Assembly: GCA_030706015.1 (NCBI GenBank)
Contig: JAUZPI010000085.1
Span: 1 to 15,681, forward strand
DNA: 15,681 nt
Source: Bacillota bacterium
GTDB taxonomy: Bacteria > Bacillota > Clostridia > Clostridiales > Clostridiaceae
Direction: 5' to 3'
The notes under the pieces were generated by a model, which searched no databases, was not told where the DNA came from, and saw only the letters and a program-made list of their open reading frames with translations. Below are positions 7,512-15,176 of the stretch, piece by piece. A program made the position numbers and the translations under genes. Within the stretch, counting starts at the first letter, position 1, and each line of letters starts with the position of its first letter.

Positions 7512-8043
7512 TAAACTTAAAAACAGCGTTCCTGATTTTATTAGCGAAAATAATAGCTTCAATGGTATATATACGTCTCAAGGACAAGAGCTTGATAGCA
7601 TGGAAGCAGATCTTCAGGATATAGAAGCTCAGCTAAACATTGACACAGCTACCTGGGCACTAAATATATATGAAAAAGAGCTAAACATACCAACAGATAT
7701 TACCAAAAGTCTAGAAGACAGACGCAGTTTGGTAAAATCCAGATGGCGGGGAAATGGTAAGTTAAATGCAGCTCTATTTAAATCTGTTTGCGATTCCTTC
7801 ACTAATGGAGATGTGGAGGTTACCTTTGATGGGACTATTCATATAAGATTTAAAAGTGTTTTAGGAACTCCGCCCAATATGGGAGATGTAAAGTATGCAC
7901 TGGAACAAATGAAACCTGCGTACTTACTCCTAGAGTATTCGCTGGCTTTTTTATTGCTGGGAGATATTAATGGAACTATGACATTAGGACAATTACAACA
8001 AACAAAATTAGATAAGTTTGCAGGAGGTGTGAGAATTGTCTAA
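7501..8043 (+). CDS. xkdU: Baseplate/tail protein, XkdU type (DUF2313)
   Basis: The protein of about 180 residues matches XkdU/YmfQ (DUF2313), a baseplate protein related to P2 gpI that bridges the J ring and the fibre. Conserved features are the helical N-terminus, DTATWALNIYEKELNI, the stretch SLEDRRSLVKSRWRGNGKLN, and MKPAYLLLEYSLAF near the end. I place the start at TTG 7501, which is nine bases after AAAGGAG (7485-7491). The frame also contains a TTG at 7492, directly against the ribosome binding site and too close. The start overlaps the end of xkdT, and the stop overlaps the TTG start of the fibre gene by eight bases. Confidence 0.9.
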   Translation: MYTNKLKNSVPDFISENNSFNGIYTSQGQELDSMEADLQDIEAQLNIDTATWALNIYEKELNIPTDITKSLEDRRSLVKSRWRGNGKLNAALFKSVCDSFTNGDVEVTFDGTIHIRFKSVLGTPPNMGDVKYALEQMKPAYLLLEYSLAFLLLGDINGTMTLGQLQQTKLDKFAGGVRIV

Positions 8044-11000
8044 TAAAACTACAAACATGCAGCTATATAAGGCAGATCCAGTAGCAGATAAGGATAGTAC
8101 CTTTAATATAGATGTATTACTTAATAATAACTGGGATTTAGTAGATTCCTTTTTTCAAAATTTATTAGAAAATCTTAATACTCATAAAAGTGGTTCTGAC
8201 CATGATAATAGATATTTTACAGAAACAGAATTAGGAGCTATTTCTTCAGGAGCAGCTGGTGCCGATAAGATAGGAGCTACAGCTGTAAGTGGATATACTG
8301 GCACCACAGTACAATCTATTTTGGCAGCTATAGGAGCTGCTCTGACAGCACACAAGAGCAGCGGAGATCATGATACAAAGTATTATACACAAGCGGTAGT
8401 AGGTTCTACCACAAGCGGCAGCAGCGGTGCTGATAAAGTAGGAGCTACGGCTATAAGTGGATACACCGGAACTACGGTACAAGCCATATTAACAGCTATA
8501 GGAGCAGCACTAACAACCCATAAGAGCAGTGGAGATCATGATACAAAGTATTATACTCAAACCGTAATGGGTTCTACCACTAGTGGCAGCAGTGGTGCAG
8601 ACAAGGTAGGAGCTACAGCTGTAAGTGGATATGCTGGAACTACAGTGCAGGCTATATTAGCAGCCTTAGGGGCAGCTTTAGCAGCTCATAAGACTAGTAC
8701 TGATCATGACAGCAGATATTTCACTGAAACAGAATTAGGTGACACTACTAGCGGCAGCAGTGGTGCTGGCAAGATAGGAGTTACAGCAATAAGTGGTCTT
8801 ACTGGTGCCACAGTACAGGCTATTTTAGAAGCACTTAAAGCTTTTGGGGATACGACTAATACTAATCTAACAACCCATAAGAGCAGTGGAGATCATGATG
8901 GCAGGTATTTCACACAAACCACATTGAGTTCTACTACCAGCGGCAGTAGTGGTGCCGACAAAATAGGAGCTGCTACAGTAAGTGGATATGTTGGTAACAC
9001 AGTACAAGCAATCTTAGCAGCCATAGGAGCGGCATTAGCGGCTCATAAGACTAGTACAGATCATGACAGCAGATATTTCACTGAAACAGAATTGGGTGAC
9101 ACTACTAGTGGCAGCAGTGGTGCTGGCAAGATAGGAGTTACAGCAATAAGTGGTCTTACTGGTGCCACTGTGCAAGCTTTACTGGAGGCACTTAAAGCAT
9201 TTATAGATACAACAAATACTAATCTTGCAACTCATAAGACTAGTGGAGATCATGATGCAAGATATTTTACACAAGCGGTATTAAGTTCAGTTACTGGTGG
9301 AGCTGCAGGAGCAGATAAAATAGGAGTTACAGCAATAACCGGCCTTACCGGTGCTACAGTACAAGCTATTTTAGAAGCCATGAAGGCATTTATAGATACA
9401 ACAAACAGCAGCCTAACAACCCATAAAACCAGTGGGGATCATGATACAAGATATTATACCCAAACAGTGTTAGGCTCTACTACCAGTGGCAGCAGCGGCG
9501 CTGATAAAATAGGAGCTTCATCAATAGCAGGAATTACAGGAAATACAGTACAGGCATTACTGCAGGGTTTAAAGCAATATGTGGATGCTGTAAAGCAAAG
9601 TCTTGATCCAAAAGACAGCGTTAGAGCAGCTACTACAGGAGCTGACATTAATGCAGCCTATAATAATACAGCTGGAACACTTACATCAAATGTGAGCGCC
9701 GCTGCTGTATATGATGGAGTAACTTTAGCTGTAGGAGATAGAGTTTTAGTAAAGGATCAAACGACTCAAGCGCAAAACGGTATATATACCGTTACAAACG
9801 CTGGATCTTCAACTACTGCATATGTATTAACAAGAGCTGCAGATGCAGACACTGGGGCTAAGCTTACATCAGGGTCTTATGTTTGGGTAGAACAAGGTAC
9901 TACCTATGGTGACAGCGGATGGATAATGACCCAAAATGGTAATATCACCATAGGAACTACAGCAATAACCTGGACACAATTTAGTGGTGCAGGGCAAATA
10001 ATTGCAGGAACAGGTTTAACTAAGTCTGGCAATACTCTTAGTATTACTACTGGCGGTGTAACGGCTGCTCAACTGGCAGCTGGGGCTGGTACTGATACTA
10101 TCATAGGAAGCAGAACTTTGGTAGATACTACAGCACCAAGTGCTGACTCCGCAGTTCTGACTACAATACTTTCTAACCTAGCTTATATGATAAAGTCAGT
10201 TACAGGTAAAGCTTCCTGGAGGACACTGCCAACGGCTACGTTAGAGGATCTTAACAATAATAAGTTAAATAAAGCTGGAGATACAATGACTGGTGCCTTA
10301 ACAATGAATAATGGTCAGGCTTTAGTATTTAAGGATGCCTTAGGAGGTACAAATACTAAACTAACGCTGCAATCCGATAATAATCTAGTATTGTATGGTA
10401 CAGACAATAACAACAATCAATTGCCTTTGTTTAGTGTTCAACAGAGGGCAGCCTCAAGAGATGCGATATTCAATAATGTAGGTAGTATAAAGCTAGGATC
10501 AAATACTGTGTGGCATACGGGTAATGATGGTCATAATTCAGGACTGGACGCAGATACGTTAGATACTTACCAAGCAACAGACTTTTATAAGTATAGAGGG
10601 TTTCTTACAACAAATTCATCTATATCTTACGCAGGTCAATGGACTAAAATTGCTTCTGTAGATATAGTAGCCCAGTTTCAAGATGGGCAGGCTTTAATAG
10701 AATTTATTGATTGTGCTAATGGGTCTAGCAATACGCAAAAAGGCAGATTATATTTTAGAGTTAAACAACAAAACGCTTTAGGAAGTGCACCTGGTATAGA
10801 CTTAGAATTAACGGACAATGATACCTTAACCAAGGATTGTTTTGCAGCAGTTACCACAGTAAATACAACTACCCAGACTACCGTAGAATTGTATATTAAA
10901 AATTTATACGCATATAGCCAAATTGTATTTAATCCCTTAATAACTGCACTCAATATTAAATTTTACGAATTGCAGCCATTTATAGCAGCCTTACCAACTG

Positions 11001-11716
11001 GCACCCAAACACTGTGTACCTATTTACCTATAAATCATGATTTAAAGGTAAATGGAGTAATAACTGCAAGCTTATCCGGAAATGCATCTACAGCCACAAA
11101 GTTAGCTGCTAGTAAGACTATTGCACTAAGTGGTGATGCTACGGGATCAGCAACCTTTGATGGATCCTCTGATATAAGCATAGCTGTAACCGTAGCTGAT
11201 GATAGTCATAATCATATAATTGATAACGTGGATGGATTAAAAGATGCCATAGTACCATCTGGACAAGTGGCGTATTTTGCTAGAAATACTGCTCCTTCTG
11301 GATGGTTAAAAGCTAATGGTGCAGCAGTAAGCAGATCCACGTATGCAGCTTTATTTTCGGCAATAGGAACCACTTTTGGTGCTGGAGACGGCTCAACAAC
11401 CTTTAATCTTCCAGATTTACGTGGACAATTCATAAGATCTTGGGATGATGGTGTTGGTGTGGATGCATCAAGAGTGTTTGCTTCCTCACAAAGCGATGGT
11501 ATCGGTTACCACAAACACGGTTTTAGAGTAGTTCAATCTGGCTGGACACCAAATAACTCGGGTACCTTAACAGCAATAGGCGGAGGTGATTCCACATATG
11601 GATCTGGCGGATATCTATACTTTCCAAGTTCAACTAATCAATATGATGCCTATACACCTAGCGCAAATGAAACACGACCTAAAAATATTGCCTTATTAGC
11701 TTGTATAAAATATTAG
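8036..11716 (+). CDS. Tail fibre protein with eight collagen-free repeats and C-terminal collar domain
   Basis: This 1226-codon gene probably encodes the receptor-binding fibre, likely a homotrimer. It starts at TTG 8036 behind AGGAGGTG. Residues 1-49 (NNNWDLVDSFFQNLLENL) form the baseplate-attachment part typical of clostridial fibres. Residues 50-525 hold eight HK-SGDHD repeats. Residues 526-660 form a compact domain (KDSVRAATTGADI, GVTLAVGDRVLVKDQT, NGIYTVTNAG) seen in many phage fibres. The next stretch has LNKAGDTMTGALTM and WHTGNDG motifs of shaft segments. A unique domain of about 150 residues follows. Residues about 1072-1140 are a phage tail collar domain (PSGWLKANG, FNLPDLRGQFIRSWDDG). 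The end HKHGFRVV...ETRPKNIALLACIKY is the usual fibre tip. Hosts are likely distinguished by the tip. Confidence 0.92.
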   Translation: MSNKTTNMQLYKADPVADKDSTFNIDVLLNNNWDLVDSFFQNLLENLNTHKSGSDHDNRYFTETELGAISSGAAGADKIGATAVSGYTGTTVQSILAAIGAALTAHKSSGDHDTKYYTQAVVGSTTSGSSGADKVGATAISGYTGTTVQAILTAIGAALTTHKSSGDHDTKYYTQTVMGSTTSGSSGADKVGATAVSGYAGTTVQAILAALGAALAAHKTSTDHDSRYFTETELGDTTSGSSGAGKIGVTAISGLTGATVQAILEALKAFGDTTNTNLTTHKSSGDHDGRYFTQTTLSSTTSGSSGADKIGAATVSGYVGNTVQAILAAIGAALAAHKTSTDHDSRYFTETELGDTTSGSSGAGKIGVTAISGLTGATVQALLEALKAFIDTTNTNLATHKTSGDHDARYFTQAVLSSVTGGAAGADKIGVTAITGLTGATVQAILEAMKAFIDTTNSSLTTHKTSGDHDTRYYTQTVLGSTTSGSSGADKIGASSIAGITGNTVQALLQGLKQYVDAVKQSLDPKDSVRAATTGADINAAYNNTAGTLTSNVSAAAVYDGVTLAVGDRVLVKDQTTQAQNGIYTVTNAGSSTTAYVLTRAADADTGAKLTSGSYVWVEQGTTYGDSGWIMTQNGNITIGTTAITWTQFSGAGQIIAGTGLTKSGNTLSITTGGVTAAQLAAGAGTDTIIGSRTLVDTTAPSADSAVLTTILSNLAYMIKSVTGKASWRTLPTATLEDLNNNKLNKAGDTMTGALTMNNGQALVFKDALGGTNTKLTLQSDNNLVLYGTDNNNNQLPLFSVQQRAASRDAIFNNVGSIKLGSNTVWHTGNDGHNSGLDADTLDTYQATDFYKYRGFLTTNSSISYAGQWTKIASVDIVAQFQDGQALIEFIDCANGSSNTQKGRLYFRVKQQNALGSAPGIDLELTDNDTLTKDCFAAVTTVNTTTQTTVELYIKNLYAYSQIVFNPLITALNIKFYELQPFIAALPTGTQTLCTYLPINHDLKVNGVITASLSGNASTATKLAASKTIALSGDATGSATFDGSSDISIAVTVADDSHNHIIDNVDGLKDAIVPSGQVAYFARNTAPSGWLKANGAAVSRSTYAALFSAIGTTFGAGDGSTTFNLPDLRGQFIRSWDDGVGVDASRVFASSQSDGIGYHKHGFRVVQSGWTPNNSGTLTAIGGGDSTYGSGGYLYFPSSTNQYDAYTPSANETRPKNIALLACIKY
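8183..9605 (+). repeat. Eight tandem protein-coding repeats of 168 or 189 bp in the tail fibre gene
   Basis: Units begin HK(S/T)(S/G)xDHDxxYxT at residues 50, 106, 162, 218, 281, 337, 400 and 463. Five are 56 residues (168 bp) or end in the following domain, and units 4, 6 and 7 are 63 residues (189 bp). The longer ones replace GAALxx with a seven-residue-longer KAFxDTTNTNLxT, one coiled-coil heptad. Units 3-4 and 5-6 form a second-order duplication: a nearly identical block of about 135 bp occurs at 8684 and 9041, exactly 357 bp apart. Confidence 0.9.
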
Positions 11717-11725
11717 GAGGATACT

Positions 11726-12043
11726 ATGAAGATATATAATTATGATGTAAATGGAATATATATTGGATGTGATGAAGCTGACGAATCTCCCCTTGAACCG
11801 GGAGTTTTTTTAATTCCTTCCAATGCTACAATAGTAGAACCGCCGCAGCTTGATAGTGAACATATAGCAGTATGGAATGGAACTGGATGGGATATAAAGG
11901 ACATATCTTTAGATACACCAAAGCCAGAAGAGAGTGAGACACAGGAACAGGATAAACCAAAAACTCAAGCAGAGGTTTTGATGGAAAAAATAAATTTAAT
12001 GCAAAAAGCTATTGACGATTTAATTCTTAATGGAGGTATATAA
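11726..12043 (+). CDS. Tail fibre assembly-like protein (Tfa/XkdW-like position)
   Basis: This 105-residue protein directly follows the fibre gene behind AGGAGG. Its first 55 residues (YNYDVNGIYIGCDEADESPL, then PSNATIVEPPQ and AVWNGTGWDI) resemble the N-terminal half of phage fibre assembly proteins. These typically contain a proline-rich ATxxxPP stretch and a terminal Trp. The middle is acidic and low-complexity (KPEESETQEQDKPKTQAE), and the end is a short helix. Tfa proteins help fold or trimerise the fibre tip. The role is inferred from position and this partial resemblance. The family is diverse and the similarity is weak, so a structural fibre accessory protein is an alternative. Confidence 0.7.
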   Translation: MKIYNYDVNGIYIGCDEADESPLEPGVFLIPSNATIVEPPQLDSEHIAVWNGTGWDIKDISLDTPKPEESETQEQDKPKTQAEVLMEKINLMQKAIDDLILNGGI

Positions 12044-12044
12044 A

Positions 12045-12182
12045 ATGGCAGATTATTTAGCTCAAAGAATTATAGATGGAGCTTATACCTACGATTATGT
12101 TATAAGCAAGAAACCTCAATTAAAAGAGAGTATAGATGCTTATCTAACCTTGCATGGAAGGCAAGATTTAATTACGCAGTAA
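12045..12182 (+). CDS. Small 45-residue tail-module protein, function unknown
   Basis: This short gene encodes a charged, mainly helical peptide that begins MADYLAQRIIDGAYTYDYVI, contains KPQLKESIDAYLTLHGR and ends DLITQ. It has an ATG start behind a good GGAGG (12032-12036) and follows the previous stop by one base. Many PBSX-type elements carry one tiny gene (XkdX) at this position after the fibre, and this may be the clostridial equivalent, but the sequence is not recognisably XkdX. The stop codon TAA at 12180-12182 forms part of the ribosome binding site of the next gene (TAAGGA), which suggests coupling. Confidence 0.75.
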   Translation: MADYLAQRIIDGAYTYDYVISKKPQLKESIDAYLTLHGRQDLITQ

Positions 12183-12194
12183 GGATGTGATTCT

Positions 12195-12500
12195 CTGTAC
12201 AAAATAGTTGAAGCCAAGGATTATTTAAAATGCACCTTTAAACAGATGTTATCAGCGCATGAGCTAGTGGAATTTTGTAAAAAAGTTGCTGTATATAAAG
12301 GCGGTATTCTATTGAATTTTAATAATCTGAAACTAGATAAACATGGCTATGCTATAATAGAAGGCTTGAATCTTACATTGGAAAACAAAATAGCAATATT
12401 AGTTAATCCAGACACATACGCGGATATAATTATGAATCACAGAGATCTAGTGGAATTTACATTCAACAATACAAATGATGCAGAAAAATTTCTAGAATAG
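12195..12500 (+). CDS. Small protein with weak HPr-like pattern, probable CTG start
   Basis: The frame is open from just after the preceding stop at 12182, but its first ATG is only at 12246. The upstream stretch codes for plausible protein (YKIVEAKDYLKCTFKQ). The ATG at 12246 has no ribosome binding site, whereas AAGGA at 12181-12185 lies nine bases before an in-frame CTG at 12195. I therefore prefer a 101-residue product starting at CTG. The central part (SAHELVEFCKKVAVYKGGIL, then LDKHGYAIIEGLNLT) loosely resembles the beta-alpha layout of HPr-type phosphocarrier proteins. I do not see the catalytic His of HPr in its usual GLHARP context, so phosphotransfer is doubtful. Its place before an XhlA-like gene suggests a lysis or late role, which is unproven. 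Confidence 0.72.
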   Translation: MYKIVEAKDYLKCTFKQMLSAHELVEFCKKVAVYKGGILLNFNNLKLDKHGYAIIEGLNLTLENKIAILVNPDTYADIIMNHRDLVEFTFNNTNDAEKFLE

Positions 12501-12510
12501 GAGGCGTATC

Positions 12511-12828
12511 ATGGGGGAAAACTGCAAAGATTGCATACAGGTCATTAACATGAAAGAAGATGTAACTAGAATTAAGGATGATATTAAGGATATATATGAA
12601 AGACTTGGTGAAGTGGAGAAATTTTCAGCAAGCGGCGGAGAACAAATTAAGATGATATTTGTAATTCTAAATGAAATTAAGAATAGCATAAAGGATATAA
12701 GCAGTAAGCTTGAAAAGATAGAAGAAAAGCCAGCTGAAGATTTCTCTAAGATTAAACTTGCAATTATGACCTCAATATGCTCTGGTATTATCGGAACATT
12801 ATTGGGGTTTATTTTTATAAAAAAATAA
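12511..12828 (+). CDS. xhlA: XhlA-like coiled-coil membrane protein of the lysis module
   Basis: The 105-residue protein starts at ATG behind AGGAGG (about 12500-12505). It has an N-terminal ENCKDC pair of cysteines, a long charged coiled coil (residues about 12-75: EDVTRIKDDIKDIYERL, then IKNSIKDISSKLEKIEE), and one C-terminal membrane helix at 82-103 (LAIMTSICSGIIGTLLGFIF) followed by two lysines. This is the layout of XhlA of PBSX, a haemolysin-like protein that works with the holin XhlB to release the endolysin. No XhlB-like second membrane protein is found here. The amidase gene follows 13 bases later. The role as holin or holin partner is inferred from layout and position. Confidence 0.85.
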   Translation: MGENCKDCIQVINMKEDVTRIKDDIKDIYERLGEVEKFSASGGEQIKMIFVILNEIKNSIKDISSKLEKIEEKPAEDFSKIKLAIMTSICSGIIGTLLGFIFIKK

Positions 12829-12841
12829 GGGGGCTGTTAAA

Positions 12842-13744
12842 GTGTTAAGTAAAAAGTTAATACCTTTTATATCAGCAGCAGTACTAAGTGGTACTGCTTT
12901 TTTTATGCCTGCAAATGTGAAGGCTGCTGCTGTTCAGCAGGAATATATAAATAAAAATCGCAGCCACCAAGCTCTTTCTCCAATTGGACTTGTTATTCAC
13001 GATACGGATAATGAAGGAGCTACTGCTCAAAACAACAGAGATTACTTCAATAGAGTATATGTAGCAGCCTCAGCTCATTATTTTGTAGACTGGAATACAG
13101 ATATACAAACCATACCTGAAAATGAAGTTGCTTGGCACGCTGGTCCCACAGCAAATCACAGATATTTAAGTATAGAAATGTGCATGCCCTATGGACATGA
13201 TGCAGCTAAATTTAATGCAGTTTATCAAAACACTATAGAATTAGCTGCAAGTATTTGCAAGAGATACAATTGGAACGCTAACAATATTTTTAGCCACTAT
13301 TGGTGTTCAATGACATTTCATCAGACCAATCATGAAGATCCTATTGCTTTTCTTGAGCAGTATGGAAGGTCGTGGGATATGCTTTTAAGCGATATACAGA
13401 ATGCAATTAATGGACAATCTGTTGCGATTATTACACAACCAGCTCAGTCAGCTGCTTTTTATAATTCAGTAGCTTCATTACAGGCTGAATTGAATAAACA
13501 GGGGTTTGGTAATTTAGTAGTGGATAATATTGCAGGACCTAAAACTTTAGCAGCATGCCCGTTGATTAAACAAGGTGCTGAAGGTAATATAACAAAATGG
13601 GTACAAGGTAGACTGGGTGTAACAGCAGATGGCATGTTTGGTAGTGAAACTAAACAAGCAGTTATTAATTTTCAAAGGACACATGGGTTCACTATGGATG
13701 GGATTATCGGTGAAAACACATGGAAGGCACTTTTAGGAATATAG
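12842..13744 (+). CDS. Endolysin: N-acetylmuramoyl-L-alanine amidase (Amidase_2) with signal peptide and peptidoglycan-binding repeats
   Basis: The 300-residue enzyme should cleave the amide bond between N-acetylmuramic acid and L-alanine of peptidoglycan. It starts at GTG behind AAGGGGG. Residues 1-28 look like a secretion signal (KK, hydrophobic core, VKA/AA cleavage). The Amidase_2 domain spans about 44-175, with the likely zinc ligands H53 (VIHDTD), H152 (SHYWCS) and D166 (HEDP). It also has AWHAG at 97-101 and LSIEM at 109-113. Residues about 205-300 hold peptidoglycan-binding repeats (GVTADGMFGSETKQAVINFQ, then MDGIIGENTWKALL). Most endolysins lack signal peptides, so this enzyme may be exported without a classic holin. 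A host-derived autolysin is an alternative reading, but the late-operon position favours endolysin. Confidence 0.93.
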   Translation: MLSKKLIPFISAAVLSGTAFFMPANVKAAAVQQEYINKNRSHQALSPIGLVIHDTDNEGATAQNNRDYFNRVYVAASAHYFVDWNTDIQTIPENEVAWHAGPTANHRYLSIEMCMPYGHDAAKFNAVYQNTIELAASICKRYNWNANNIFSHYWCSMTFHQTNHEDPIAFLEQYGRSWDMLLSDIQNAINGQSVAIITQPAQSAAFYNSVASLQAELNKQGFGNLVVDNIAGPKTLAACPLIKQGAEGNITKWVQGRLGVTADGMFGSETKQAVINFQRTHGFTMDGIIGENTWKALLGI

Positions 13745-13794
13745 AAGTCTATTCATAAAGAGATAATTTGTTTGTAATAGCAGAGTAATAGTTT

Positions 13795-13834
13795 AAGCCT
13801 AGCGGGGGTATTCCTCACTGGGCCTTATTTTTTT
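13795..13834 (+). terminator. Rho-independent terminator after the lysis genes
   Basis: A hairpin forms between 13795-13802 (AAGCCTAG) and 13818-13826 (CTGGGCCTT) with one bulged C and a G-U pair, followed by ATTTTTTT at 13827-13834. It lies about 50 bases after the endolysin stop and would end the long plus-strand tail/lysis operon. Confidence 0.85.
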
Positions 13835-13864
13835 GTGTTAATTTGCTGAAAAGTAAAACACTAA

Positions 13865-13893
13865 TTTACATTTATAGTAATTGGCTGTACAAT
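13865..13893 (+). promoter_or_regulatory. Sigma-A-like promoter for the RDD-family gene
   Basis: TTTACA at 13865-13870 and TACAAT at 13888-13893 are separated by 17 bases, an almost consensus vegetative promoter. It lies between the lysis terminator and a GAGGAGG ribosome binding site at 13909-13915. The downstream gene is therefore a separate transcription unit, not part of the late tail operon. Confidence 0.8.
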
Positions 13894-13923
13894 TAATTTG
13901 TAAATAATGAGGAGGTGCAGCAG

Positions 13924-15165
13924 TTGGTTGAAGGCACTGTAGAGAAAAACTTAGCTAGCATAGAAAAACGACTGATAGCTAAAATAATAGATATTTTTGC
14001 TGTAATTTTAGTAGTTTTATGGGGAGTAATATTTTTCAGGATATTTGGTCGTTCCCTTGAAACAAAAATAGTTTTCATAGGATTATTTTCTCTTGCAGCA
14101 ATAGTAAGCATTGTCCAGATAATTTTTCTAACGATTAAGGGACAAACTCTTGGAAAGATGATATTTGGAATCAAAATAGTTAAAGAAGGAACGGAAGTGA
14201 ATGGAGGATTCATATCCAATGTGCTGCTTAGATATATAGTTAATGGATTATTGGCATTAATTCCAATATACATTATTGTAGATAGTTTACTTATTGTTGA
14301 TGTCAGCCGTAAGTGTTTGCATGATAGGATTGCAGGTACAAAGGTAATTGATATTAGAAAAAGAAAAAATCTAAATGAAATTCCTCAAGAGAAAAGGTAT
14401 TCGGATAATAGCATTAGTTATCCTTATCAGCAGCAGATACCACAATTTAACCCTAGTTATGGTATGCCTAATAATACATACACACATAATGTGGCTAAAA
14501 AGAAGAGTAATAAGAATATTATAATAATTAGTGCTATATCATCAAGTGTAATGTTGTGCCTTATGGGACTTATGATTGTTGGACTAGCAACAATTTTTAA
14601 AGATATTAACACTAGAGAAAAAAATAATTTTAGTGTGAATAGCAATTTGCGTAATGATCAGTATGATGATAATAACAGTGATGAAGATGATTACTATGAT
14701 GATGAAACCACAGATTTTCTCAGTTTTGATGGTAGCTTTACATTAACTGCTCCTATAGATTGGCAGGAGGCTGAACAAGAGACTAGCGGCAAGTTTAGTT
14801 TATCTTTGCAGGCATTTGATAAGGATAGAGGGATTTTTGTTGTAAGGGATTCTAAGGTTAAGCTAGGGGATATTTCCCTAGACAATTATTATAGTAATGT
14901 AGCAGCTGGCTATGAAAAAGAGGGTAAAAACATGATACAAACCGCGCCGGTACATAAAAGGGTAAACAAATGTGCAGCATTACAATACGAATATGATGGT
15001 TCTATTAATGGCGCTGAAATAAGTTTTGTTGATACTATAGTAGAGACAAAAGGAAGCTTTTATATAATAACAGCTTGTATTAATAAGTCTGATTACAAAG
15101 ATTATAGACAAGAATTAATTGATATAGAAAATAGCTTAACTGAGCATCCTCTTAGAGTGAATTAA
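13924..15165 (+). CDS. RDD-family membrane protein with extracytoplasmic C-terminal domain
   Basis: The protein has about 413 residues if it starts at TTG 13924, eight bases after GAGGAGG. A GTG at 13915 overlaps that ribosome binding site and is less likely. An RDD domain covers roughly residues 12-145, with R16, D23 and the CLHDRIAGTKVID motif. Three membrane segments lie at about 17-40, 48-70 and 100-125. A Pro/Gln/Tyr-rich cytoplasmic linker follows, then a fourth membrane segment (about 198-224). Next come an acidic stretch (DDNNSDEDDYYDDE) and a soluble C-terminal domain (FDGSFTLTAPIDWQEAEQ onwards). That domain is probably extracellular and resembles stress or PsbP-like lipoprotein modules. 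RDD proteins have been linked to transport or ion homeostasis, but this fusion's role is unknown. It has its own promoter and terminator, so it may be a host gene or an accessory cargo gene. Confidence 0.85.
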   Translation: MVEGTVEKNLASIEKRLIAKIIDIFAVILVVLWGVIFFRIFGRSLETKIVFIGLFSLAAIVSIVQIIFLTIKGQTLGKMIFGIKIVKEGTEVNGGFISNVLLRYIVNGLLALIPIYIIVDSLLIVDVSRKCLHDRIAGTKVIDIRKRKNLNEIPQEKRYSDNSISYPYQQQIPQFNPSYGMPNNTYTHNVAKKKSNKNIIIISAISSSVMLCLMGLMIVGLATIFKDINTREKNNFSVNSNLRNDQYDDNNSDEDDYYDDETTDFLSFDGSFTLTAPIDWQEAEQETSGKFSLSLQAFDKDRGIFVVRDSKVKLGDISLDNYYSNVAAGYEKEGKNMIQTAPVHKRVNKCAALQYEYDGSINGAEISFVDTIVETKGSFYIITACINKSDYKDYRQELIDIENSLTEHPLRVN

Positions 15166-15176
15166 ATACAGAGTTG

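Noticed and set aside
8183..9605. CRISPR-like array
   Set aside because: The repeats are 168-189 bp, imperfect and in-frame protein-coding with codon-level variation; there are no short identical repeats with unique spacers.
12246..12500. ATG 12246 as the start of the small gene before xhlA
   Set aside because: No ribosome binding site precedes it, and coding-like sequence continues upstream to a better spaced CTG at 12195.
13915..13923. GTG 13915 as the start of the RDD-family gene
   Set aside because: It overlaps its own ribosome binding site; TTG 13924 has proper spacing.
13893..14273. 126-codon minus-strand frame opposite the RDD gene
   Set aside because: The plus-strand frame has a promoter, ribosome binding site, RDD motifs and membrane segments; the minus frame has no start signal or family features.
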